From SIG714 sp964638675 (GTDB taxonomy: Bacteria > Bacillota > Clostridia > Oscillospirales > CAG-272), in the NCBI GenBank assembly GCA_964638675.1, contig CAZXAU010000008.1, forward strand, positions 39,888-103,887: a stretch of DNA of 64,000 bases, given 5' to 3'. Both the position numbers and the translations under genes were made by a program. Shown piece by piece: positions 13,637 through 20,836 of this stretch (position 1 is its first letter; each line of letters begins with the position of its first letter). The notes under the pieces are model-generated. The model ran no database searches. It was not told the DNA's origin and saw only the letters and a program-made list of their open reading frames with translations.

Positions 13637-16156
13637 ATGACACAATATAATGTTACGGGAATGAGCTGTGCCGCCTGTGCCGCAAGGGTGGAAAAGGCGG
13701 TAAAGGGGGTTCAGGGTGTAAGCGAGTGTGCCGTCAGCCTTCTGACAAACTCGATGGGAGTTGAAGGGAGTGCTTCGCATGAAAGCATAATTCATGCGGT
13801 AGAGCAGGCGGGATACGGTGCATCGCTGAAAAGCGACCGGAAGAGCAGTGCTGATCTGAAGGATCGGGATACCGGAATGCTTGAAGACAGGGAAACTCCG
13901 GGACTTATCCGCAGGCTTTCGGTCTCTGTGGTGCTTCTTTTGATACTCATGTATTTTTCAATGGGTCATACGATGCTTGATTTCCCGATACCCGATTATT
14001 TTTCGGGCAATCATATGGCACTCGGACTTTTGCAGATGCTTCTTGCGACAGCAGTAATGGTGATAAATCAACGCTTTTTTATAAGCGGACTCAAGGCATT
14101 GTGGAACCGCTCGCCGAATATGGATACGCTTGTTGCAATCGGAAGCTCTGCGGCTTTTATTTACAGTACCTGTCTGCTTTTCGAGATGAGCGGGGCAGAC
14201 GCCGAAAGAGCTGCCATGCTCTATCATGAGCTGAGCTTTGAAAGCTCTGCGACTATTCTTACATTTATCACGGTAGGAAAGACACTTGAAGCGAGGGCAA
14301 AGGGAAAAACGACAGATGCACTGCGTTCACTCATGAAGCTGACACCGAAAACTGCAAGAGTTATAAGAAACGGTGAGGAGATCGAAATACCTGCCGAGAA
14401 TGTCGTAATAGGAGATATATTCACAGTTCGTCCCGGCGAGAGCATACCTGTTGACGGAATTGTCGAGCAGGGAGAGAGTGCTGTAAATGAATCGTCATTG
14501 ACGGGTGAGAGTATGCCTTGTGAAAAAACTGCGGGAGATAAGGTATATTCGGGAACTATCAATACATCGGGATTCATGCAATGCCGTGCTACAAGTGTCG
14601 GCGAAGATACAACACTTGCACAGATAATCAAAACGGTGAGTGATGCCGCCGCAACAAAAGCGCCGATCGCAAAGCTTGCCGATAAGGTTTCGGGAATATT
14701 TGTCCCCTGCGTAATGGCGATTGCGGCAATTACAATAATAATATGGAGCATAATTAAAGGAGATTTCGGATACTCACTTGCGAGAGGGATATCGGTTCTT
14801 GTAATAAGCTGTCCCTGTGCTCTCGGTCTAGCAACGCCTGTCGCTATCATGGTGGGAAGCGGAGTCGGTGCTAAAAACGGAATTCTCTTCAAAACCGCAC
14901 TTTCACTTGAAAGTACGGGTAAAATAACTACTGTTGTACTTGACAAAACGGGTACGATCACTGCAGGAATGCCCGAGGTGACCGATATCATACCTGCAAT
15001 CGGAACAGGCAAAGACGAGCTTCTAAATGTAGCTTGCTCGCTCGAGAAAAAAAGCGAGCATCCGCTTGCCGTGGCTATAAATAAAATGGCTGAAAAAGAG
15101 GGAATTGTCTGCGAAAACACCGATTCCTTTGAAGCTCTTCCCGGCAACGGTCTGCGAGGAGAGATAAACGGCATGGTTGTCACAGGCGGAAATCTGAAAT
15201 TTACATCGGGCATTGCGGCAATTGACAGTGAGACTGTAAAACAGATCGATGAACTGTCACTTGAGGGAAAAACTCCTCTGCTCTTTACGAAAGATGGCGT
15301 ATACCTCGGAATGATCGCAGTCGCCGATGTAATAAAACAGGACAGTGCCGATGCAATTTCAAAGCTGAAAAATCTCGGAATCCGTACGGTGATGCTGACA
15401 GGCGATAATGAGCGTACTGCAGCGGCAATAGGCAGGCTTGCAGGAGTGGATGAGGTAGTCGCCGGGCTTCTACCCGAAGATAAGGCGAAATATATTGAAA
15501 AGCTACAGAAAAACGGCAGAGTCGCAATGGTTGGTGACGGAATCAACGATGCTGTTGCCCTCACAAAAGCCGATGTCGGAATGGCTATCGGTGCCGGAAC
15601 CGATGTAGCCATAGATTCGGCAGATGTCGTATTGATGCACTCAACGCTTTCAGATGTCTGTTCGGCTGTGAGACTCGGGAGGGCAACGCTGAGAAATATC
15701 CGTCAGAATCTGTTCTGGGCGTTTTTCTACAATACAATAGGCATTCCGCTTGCGGCAGGAGCATTTGTCTGGGCAGGCCTGACGCTCGATCCGATGTTCG
15801 GTGCGGCGGCAATGTCACTGTCAAGCGTAACCGTGGTTACAAACGCTCTGCGGTTGAACTTAATTAGAATTCGCTCTTCAAAGCATGATAAAAAGATAAA
15901 TAAAAATAATAAAACAAATTCAGAACAAAAGGAGAAAAAAGAAATGGAAAATACGGTAAAAGTCTACACGGTAAAAGGCATGATGTGTGCTCACTGCGAG
16001 GGGCATGTAAAAAAAGCACTCGAAGCGATCGACGGCATAATTGAAGCAACAGCAGATCACAACATCGAAAGCGTAAAGGTAGTAATGAACGCAGATGTAC
16101 CGACCGATACAATAAAAAAAGCTGTTGAAGAAGCAGGCTACACCTTTGTCGGATAA
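13637..16156 (+). CDS. copA: Cu(I)-translocating P1B-type ATPase with C-terminal CopZ-like domain
   Basis: Copper-exporting ATPase of 839 residues in the plasma membrane. N-terminal heavy-metal domain (GMSCAACAARVE, Cys11/Cys14), membrane CPC motif (C392-P-C394), phosphorylation site DKTGT (Asp436), SEHPLA, GDGINDAVAL (Val where most have Pro), and the YN and MSLSS residues of the last helices that mark Cu(I) pumps. Residues about 750-769 are a Lys/Asn-rich linker, and 770-839 form a second heavy-metal domain (MMCAHCEGHVKKAL) identical in layout to free CopZ. The start is ATG 13637, placed by the upstream element; TTG 13625 is in frame but lies in the element. Second gene of the CsoR-controlled operon. 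Confidence 0.95.
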   Translation: MTQYNVTGMSCAACAARVEKAVKGVQGVSECAVSLLTNSMGVEGSASHESIIHAVEQAGYGASLKSDRKSSADLKDRDTGMLEDRETPGLIRRLSVSVVLLLILMYFSMGHTMLDFPIPDYFSGNHMALGLLQMLLATAVMVINQRFFISGLKALWNRSPNMDTLVAIGSSAAFIYSTCLLFEMSGADAERAAMLYHELSFESSATILTFITVGKTLEARAKGKTTDALRSLMKLTPKTARVIRNGEEIEIPAENVVIGDIFTVRPGESIPVDGIVEQGESAVNESSLTGESMPCEKTAGDKVYSGTINTSGFMQCRATSVGEDTTLAQIIKTVSDAAATKAPIAKLADKVSGIFVPCVMAIAAITIIIWSIIKGDFGYSLARGISVLVISCPCALGLATPVAIMVGSGVGAKNGILFKTALSLESTGKITTVVLDKTGTITAGMPEVTDIIPAIGTGKDELLNVACSLEKKSEHPLAVAINKMAEKEGIVCENTDSFEALPGNGLRGEINGMVVTGGNLKFTSGIAAIDSETVKQIDELSLEGKTPLLFTKDGVYLGMIAVADVIKQDSADAISKLKNLGIRTVMLTGDNERTAAAIGRLAGVDEVVAGLLPEDKAKYIEKLQKNGRVAMVGDGINDAVALTKADVGMAIGAGTDVAIDSADVVLMHSTLSDVCSAVRLGRATLRNIRQNLFWAFFYNTIGIPLAAGAFVWAGLTLDPMFGAAAMSLSSVTVVTNALRLNLIRIRSSKHDKKINKNNKTNSEQKEKKEMENTVKVYTVKGMMCAHCEGHVKKALEAIDGIIEATADHNIESVKVVMNADVPTDTIKKAVEEAGYTFVG
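15944..16156 (+). CDS. copZ: CopZ-like copper chaperone, probable internal in-frame start within copA
   Basis: An ATG at 15944, in the copA frame, has AAAGGAG (15928-15934) 9 nt upstream, as good as any start in this window. Translation from it gives a 70-residue heavy-metal domain with CxxC (MMCAHC), the size and sequence of CopZ, the soluble Cu(I) chaperone that feeds CopA. There is no stop codon between the pump and this domain, only a 20-residue Lys/Asn-rich stretch. Either the domain is made both as a fusion and as free chaperone, or an ancestral copA-copZ pair lost its stop. Dual production is inference. Confidence 0.65.
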   Translation: MENTVKVYTVKGMMCAHCEGHVKKALEAIDGIIEATADHNIESVKVVMNADVPTDTIKKAVEEAGYTFVG

Positions 16157-16180
16157 AAACTTCTTTTTGAAAAAAGTAAG

Positions 16181-16241
16181 AAACTTTAATAAATCAGCCA
16201 ATCAAAAAAGCAAGTGCTCACGCATGAACACTTGCCTTTTT
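16181..16241. repeat. Terminator-associated dispersed repeat, copy 1
   Basis: AAACTTTAATAAATCAGCCAATC (16181-16203 carries this 23-nt block) is shared at 21 of 23 positions with 28029-28051. It leads into an intrinsic terminator hairpin: GCAAGTG (16210-16216) pairs with CACTTGC (16229-16235), extended by TCA/TGA inside, followed by CTTTTT. It lies between convergent copA and the SPFH gene. Confidence 0.75.
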
Positions 16242-16297
16242 AATTGTTAATGAGGACTATCTAAAAATATGTAACAAATGCTTCTTAGATAATAAAG

Positions 16298-17302
16298 TTA
16301 TTCCTCTGTTGCTGTCGGCTTTGCTTCGGTGGCATTGTTGTTATCGGTCGGAATAGAACCGAGGATCGGGAGGACTGTACCGTCGCTCGTTACGTAGTAC
16401 TGAGGAAGCTCTCCGTTCCACTGTCTGATCTCATAGTATTTGAGAAGTGTTTCGGTCAGGGATGCAGCAAGGGCATTGTTGATTGCCGCATCCTTTTGTC
16501 CTGCGTATTCTGCGGCGTCTGCCTGTATCATAAGTACTTCTTTTTCAGCTTCGGCTTGTATCTTTGCAATATCCGCTTCAGATCTTGCCTGAATCTGATT
16601 ACGCTCAGCTTCCTGCTGTTTTTCAAATGTTTTCTGACTCTGTTCTGTTTCTGCTTTCAGCTTATTCTGAACAGCTATCTGTTTTTCTTCAACTGCCTGA
16701 GTGAAGGCGGCCGAGAATGACATGTTCTCAATCGCCGAGTTTACAACGATTATATTGTATTCCGAAAGCTGTTCTTCAAGCTCTTTGAGAACGCTGCCGT
16801 TGATATCCTCACGTGATGATACAAGATTTTCGGCGTCATATTTTGATATCATCGCTTTAACTGTTCCGAGAATTCTCGGCTCCACCACGGTTTGGAAATA
16901 GTCCTTACCGATGGTCTTGTAAATGCTTTGTGCATTTTCTTTTCTGATCTGGTAGTTGATAGAATACACAACTTCGATCTCCTGGATATCCGAAGAGAAG
17001 CAGCTGAGGTTAAGCTGTTGCTTTTGCGTACGGTTGTCGAGCGAAACGACCTCCTGATATGGAAGCTTGAAGTGCATTCCGGCTTCAAGTGTTTTATCCT
17101 CGACGCGTCCGAATGTTGTAAGAATTCCTGTGTGTCCTGTGGGAACAGAGACAAACATTGCAGGGAGGATAAGCAAAAGCCCGATAAGCGCGAAGATTTG
17201 TTTCTTACACAGCTTCCACTCTGTCATACGTCCCTGTTTTTTGAATCCGAGAATGAAGAAAAGTATTACTGTCACAAAACCTGCAAAAATGATCCATTCC
17301 AT
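16298..17302 (-). CDS. SPFH/prohibitin-family membrane protein
   Basis: 334 residues, two N-terminal membrane segments (about residues 3-20 and 35-53), then an SPFH/Band 7 domain (VPTGHTGILTTFGRVEDKTLEAGMHFKLP) and a long charged coiled coil (about 215-275, rich in Glu/Gln/Ala), ending in an acidic tail. Proteins of this type form oligomeric membrane scaffolds and microdomains; bacterial members often modulate proteases or lipid organisation. AAAGGAGT lies before the ATG. Divergent or convergent neighbours share no obvious function. The DUF1836 gene lies 33 nt upstream on the same strand and may be co-transcribed. Confidence 0.9.
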   Translation of the reverse strand: MEWIIFAGFVTVILFFILGFKKQGRMTEWKLCKKQIFALIGLLLILPAMFVSVPTGHTGILTTFGRVEDKTLEAGMHFKLPYQEVVSLDNRTQKQQLNLSCFSSDIQEIEVVYSINYQIRKENAQSIYKTIGKDYFQTVVEPRILGTVKAMISKYDAENLVSSREDINGSVLKELEEQLSEYNIIVVNSAIENMSFSAAFTQAVEEKQIAVQNKLKAETEQSQKTFEKQQEAERNQIQARSEADIAKIQAEAEKEVLMIQADAAEYAGQKDAAINNALAASLTETLLKYYEIRQWNGELPQYYVTSDGTVLPILGSIPTDNNNATEAKPTATEE

Positions 17303-17335
17303 AATTAATTACTCCTTTAAATATATAAAATTTAT

Positions 17336-17857
17336 TTATTTGATTCCCGATGCACGCATCAGATCATCAGCCTGAGATTTGAATTGCGATGAAAGATATG
17401 CTTTTTTCATTATTCTGATTGCGGTAATGACTCTCTGTCTGTCGTCATCGCACAAGCCTGACAGATAATCATCATCACACTGTTCATCGACATCGGCGAT
17501 TACAGAATATGCAAAAAAGCAATAGAGAAGATCGTCCGGTATGATATCGTCGCTTTCGTCATCAAGAATACCGTTGACGTATGAGATCAGCGCTCTTATG
17601 TCCGGTATCGACATGCTGTCCTTCAGCAAATTTATAGTCACAAGTCTGCAAAACTGCTTTTTGTCATATTTTTTATTTTTCGGCGGTTTGCAGAACCCTC
17701 TCTTTATCCAGTTCTGAACATCATGACCTTCAAGCTTTCCTAACTGTGTAATCTGTGAAAGCGTCAGCCCTCCTGTTATAAAAACTGTATCGAGCATATG
17801 TCTGAATTCTTTAATGTCAATTTTATGTACATCTATTGTTGTTCCCGGCAGGTTCAT
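17336..17857 (-). CDS. DUF1836 family protein (MerR-like DNA-binding fold)
   Basis: 173-residue cytoplasmic protein of the DUF1836 family: FITGGLTLSQITQLGKLEGHDVQNWIKRGF, then KYDKKQFCRLVTINLLKDSM, the pattern of a MerR-type winged helix found widely in Clostridia. Its partners and DNA targets are not established. The start at 17857 is supported by AAAGGAGTG 7 nt upstream; the longer in-frame reading to 17914 would put this site inside the gene. Upstream lies an AT-rich stretch to the divergent IreB promoter. Confidence 0.85.
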   Translation of the reverse strand: MNLPGTTIDVHKIDIKEFRHMLDTVFITGGLTLSQITQLGKLEGHDVQNWIKRGFCKPPKNKKYDKKQFCRLVTINLLKDSMSIPDIRALISYVNGILDDESDDIIPDDLLYCFFAYSVIADVDEQCDDDYLSGLCDDDRQRVITAIRIMKKAYLSSQFKSQADDLMRASGIK

Positions 17858-18051
17858 TGGATAGCACTCCTTTATGAAAATTAAATATATCAAATAGCCA
17901 TCTCTTAAGTACAACTAATTATATCACACAATCACGTGATTGTCAAGCGCTATTACAAAATTTTTAAAAAAAAATACAAAATATTTTTGATGAAGAGAGA
18001 TCAAACTATTGAATAAGGTTAAAAAAATGATTTCATTTTTTAAATATACTA

Positions 18052-18080
18052 TTGAATAATTCGTTTATTTGGTGTATAAT
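18052..18080 (+). promoter_or_regulatory. Promoter for ireB
   Basis: TTGAAT, 17-nt spacer, TATAAT (18075-18080); the IreB start codon follows 40 nt later behind GGAGGTG. The 200 nt between the divergent DUF1836 and ireB genes hold nothing else recognised. Confidence 0.8.
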
Positions 18081-18120
18081 AGGGTAAATTGTAACGATAT
18101 TGTTGATCGGAGGTGTCTTA

Positions 18121-18387
18121 ATGCAGAATGATGAAAAAGGAAAAACTCAGCATTATAATAAACGCAGTTTGCGTGAGCTTGAGGTGAAAAATGTTCTGGT
18201 TGAAGTATATCGCTCACTAAGTGAAAAGGGATATGATCCTATCAATCAAATTTCGGGGTATATTATGACCGGCGATCCGACTTACATCACCAATTACAAC
18301 GGTGCAAGAAGTCTGATAACAAAAATCGACAGGAACGAGCTGATGAATATACTGATACAAAGCTATCTTGAGCATAAAACAATCTGA
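18121..18387 (+). CDS. IreB family regulatory phosphoprotein
   Basis: 88-residue protein of the IreB/YrzL (DUF965) family, recognised by VYRSLSEKGYDPINQISGYIMTGDPTYIT and ARSLITKIDRNELMN. In Enterococcus, IreB is phosphorylated by the PASTA kinase IreK and lowers cephalosporin resistance; its genomic partner in most Firmicutes is ruvX/yqgF, which is not present next to it here. Start at 18121 behind GGAGGTG. The downstream ribF has no clear promoter of its own apart from a palindrome, so the two could be co-transcribed. Confidence 0.9.
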   Translation: MQNDEKGKTQHYNKRSLRELEVKNVLVEVYRSLSEKGYDPINQISGYIMTGDPTYITNYNGARSLITKIDRNELMNILIQSYLEHKTI

Positions 18388-18459
18388 GCCGAATCAGAGC
18401 TATTTATGTATCACCGCTACTTTCCTTTGAATTTAAAATATTTTTTGACTGCTGTACCT

Positions 18460-18473
18460 CTTGTCCGGACAAG
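18460..18473. promoter_or_regulatory. 14-nt perfect palindrome upstream of ribF
   Basis: CTTGTCCGGACAAG, 24 nt before the ribF start and 10 nt after a TTGACT that could be a -35 box. It may be an operator or a short transcript hairpin; no regulator is adjacent. No FMN riboswitch pattern is present. Confidence 0.45.
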
Positions 18474-18497
18474 CAGATTTTAAACTATTGCCATACC

Positions 18498-19424
18498 ATG
18501 AAATTAACATATTTTAATACTGAATATAAGGCACCGTCAGACTGTGTCGGCGTTTTCGGATGCTTTGACGGTGTGCATAAGGGGCACGCTGAGCTGATAA
18601 AACAGGCAGTCGATTTTTCACGTTCGCACTCACTTCCTGTTGTTGTATGGATGCTGAATATACCGAGAGACGATATGCTTTCGAGCGAAGATGAAAAGAA
18701 AAGACGGATTGCGGCACTCGGAGCTGATGCTGTCATATCCGAAGATTACTCCGATATCAAGGATATTTCTCCCATCGATTTTCTTAATCGTATGAAGAAC
18801 AAATTCGGAGTTTGTGAACTTTTCTGTGGCTATAATTTTACCTTTGGGAAGGACAGGCAGGGAAATACACAAAATCTTGCCGGACTTTGCGATGTCTGCG
18901 GAATTACTTCGCATGTTGTTCCCGAATATTCACTGAGCCGTTACGGAAAGAAGATAAACGTAAGCTCAAGCGGTGTACGTATGGCACTCAGGCAGGGGGA
19001 TATCCCACTTGCAAGCTTTATTCTCGGTCGTCCTGTGAGATATATAGGAACAGTAAAGCAAGGGGCTGCAATAGGGAGAACATTGGGCTTTCCCACTGCG
19101 AATATTTACCCTGATAAAAATCTTATACTTCCGAGGTACGGAGTTTATGCCGCAACACTGAAATGCGGAAGAAGACTCTATCCTGCAATCACGAACATAG
19201 GAACAGGGCCTACATTTGAACGGTCAGATGTGATCATAGAAAGCTATATAACATCGGGTGAAAAAAATATCGATCTTTATGGTAAAAAAATAACATTGAC
19301 CCTTCTTCATTTTATACGGGATGAAAAACGCTTTTCAGATCCCGGACAGCTTACAATGCAGATACAGCAGGATCTCATCGTTTGTAATGAATACCACAAA
19401 AACAGGAGAAAATACAGTGAATAA
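18498..19424 (+). CDS. ribF: Bifunctional riboflavin kinase/FAD synthetase
   Basis: Cytoplasmic enzyme making FMN from riboflavin and FAD from FMN. The N-terminal nucleotidylyltransferase half has GCFDGVHKGHAELI; the C-terminal kinase half has GRTLGFPTANI and the GVYA/NIGTGPTF segments. The 308-residue length is typical. The segment after the first Rossmann strand is shortened and lacks the TFDPHP motif of most RibF proteins (here VVVWMLNIPRDD), so FAD-synthetase efficiency is uncertain. No strong Shine-Dalgarno is visible before the ATG. Its 3' end overlaps the start of the next gene by 8 nt. Confidence 0.92.
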   Translation: MKLTYFNTEYKAPSDCVGVFGCFDGVHKGHAELIKQAVDFSRSHSLPVVVWMLNIPRDDMLSSEDEKKRRIAALGADAVISEDYSDIKDISPIDFLNRMKNKFGVCELFCGYNFTFGKDRQGNTQNLAGLCDVCGITSHVVPEYSLSRYGKKINVSSSGVRMALRQGDIPLASFILGRPVRYIGTVKQGAAIGRTLGFPTANIYPDKNLILPRYGVYAATLKCGRRLYPAITNIGTGPTFERSDVIIESYITSGEKNIDLYGKKITLTLLHFIRDEKRFSDPGQLTMQIQQDLIVCNEYHKNRRKYSE

Positions 19425-20787
19425 AGCGAGAAGAAAGGAACTGTTTATACGAATACTGTCGCTTTGCATGATTTTAGCGATCCTTTCCGCTTTTGCTGTG
19501 TCTGCCGACCCCGATCCTGAGACCACTCCGAGTCCGAGTTCGACGACTCAAACCGACGGGAATCAGGTTACACCGAGCGAAAATGCCGATAAGGTTGGAG
19601 CAGCTCTGCTTGTTGACGCCGAAACTCTGAGCGTCATGTACGAAAAAAATGCCGATGAACCTATGCCTACAGGCGTTTTTTCAAAGCTTATGACAGCTTT
19701 GATCTCAATCGAAATGCTTGAGGGCAGATATGACGATATAGTTACAATAGGCATTGCCGTCACGGGAAATGTAAGCGGCGAGCATATGGAACTCAAAAGG
19801 TATGAGGAAATTCCGGTAATCGATCTTATTCATGGTGTTGTAATTTTCAATGCAGGCGATGCTGCACTTGCTCTTGCACTTGCAATTTCGGAAAATACCT
19901 CCGAATTTGCAGAGCTTATGAATAATAAAGCTCTTGAGCTCGGAATGAAAAATTCTCATTTTGAGTCTCCCGACGGACGGGTGAACGACGGCGGATATAT
20001 TACGGCACGTGATGCCGCAATTCTTGCGAGATATGCCTATTCAAATGAAACATACAGAAATATCTGCAAAAAGATCACTTACACCGTAGCTCCGACCAAC
20101 AAGCACGAAGAAACGGTGTTACATACGAGAAATTATTTTTTGTCGAAGCTTATCCTTCCTTATTATTATATGGAGGAGATAAATGGGCTTTGCAGTGCAT
20201 ATACATCTGACAGCTTGTGCTGTCTTGCCGCAAGTGCGGTTATTTCTGATAAGGATTATCTCTGTATTATTCTCGGCGGGGAGAGAAAATCGAATTCCGA
20301 GATGTACAGCTTTATTGTTGCCAAGGAACTTTTTTTATGGGGTGGCAATTTATTTGAAACCAAAACATTGCTTTCAGACAAGAGTATACTCGGCGAGATA
20401 AAAGTTCGTTTTGCAAGAGAATACGACTATGTTGCCGTTGTTCCGAAGGGTAGTCTGACGATGTGGCTGAGAAAGGACGAAGATATAACTGACTATCTTG
20501 AATACAAAACGAAGATTTATTATGACGTTATGACTGCACCTATAGAGGAGGGGCAGACTGTCGGAGAGGTTGAGGTGTATTACAAGGGTGAACTTGTCGG
20601 AAAAGAATATCTCGGAACATACCGTTCGCTGAATGCCGATGAATCCGAAAAAAAGATGTTTGAGCTTTTGGAATTGGTTCAGGGAAGTACCTTTATTACG
20701 GTTGCGGCGATACTTTTCACTGTGCTCGTGATCGGCGTGCTCGTAAGAGCGAGAATAAAATATCTGAAAGATAAAAAATTGAACTAA
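19417..20787 (+). CDS. D-alanyl-D-alanine carboxypeptidase-like protein lacking catalytic motifs
   Basis: 456-residue exported protein with the PBP5/DacA fold: signal segment (about residues 9-28), Pro/Thr-rich linker, then sequence collinear with D,D-carboxypeptidases, and a C-terminal membrane helix (about 427-447). The three active-site motifs are altered. Where SxxK is expected the sequence is PTGVFSKLMT, giving Val87 in place of Ser three residues before Lys90. SxN is replaced by N145-A-G147, and KTG is replaced by N256-G-L258. It is probably not a peptidase but may still bind peptidoglycan or a partner. Start is GTG 19417, with AGGAG 8 nt upstream, overlapping ribF. Confidence 0.82.
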   Translation: MNKARRKELFIRILSLCMILAILSAFAVSADPDPETTPSPSSTTQTDGNQVTPSENADKVGAALLVDAETLSVMYEKNADEPMPTGVFSKLMTALISIEMLEGRYDDIVTIGIAVTGNVSGEHMELKRYEEIPVIDLIHGVVIFNAGDAALALALAISENTSEFAELMNNKALELGMKNSHFESPDGRVNDGGYITARDAAILARYAYSNETYRNICKKITYTVAPTNKHEETVLHTRNYFLSKLILPYYYMEEINGLCSAYTSDSLCCLAASAVISDKDYLCIILGGERKSNSEMYSFIVAKELFLWGGNLFETKTLLSDKSILGEIKVRFAREYDYVAVVPKGSLTMWLRKDEDITDYLEYKTKIYYDVMTAPIEEGQTVGEVEVYYKGELVGKEYLGTYRSLNADESEKKMFELLELVQGSTFITVAAILFTVLVIGVLVRARIKYLKDKKLN

Positions 20788-20836
20788 GTTTACATAATAA
20801 TGAAACTTACAATATAAATACGAAAGGAGAAGACAT

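Noticed and set aside
14224..15612. 462-codon open frame antisense to copA
   Set aside because: Lies wholly within copA, low-complexity Ser/Ile/Ala composition as expected from antisense of a GC-balanced gene, and no ribosome site.
18388..18497. FMN riboswitch upstream of ribF
   Set aside because: The region is only 110 nt and lacks the conserved FMN aptamer elements.
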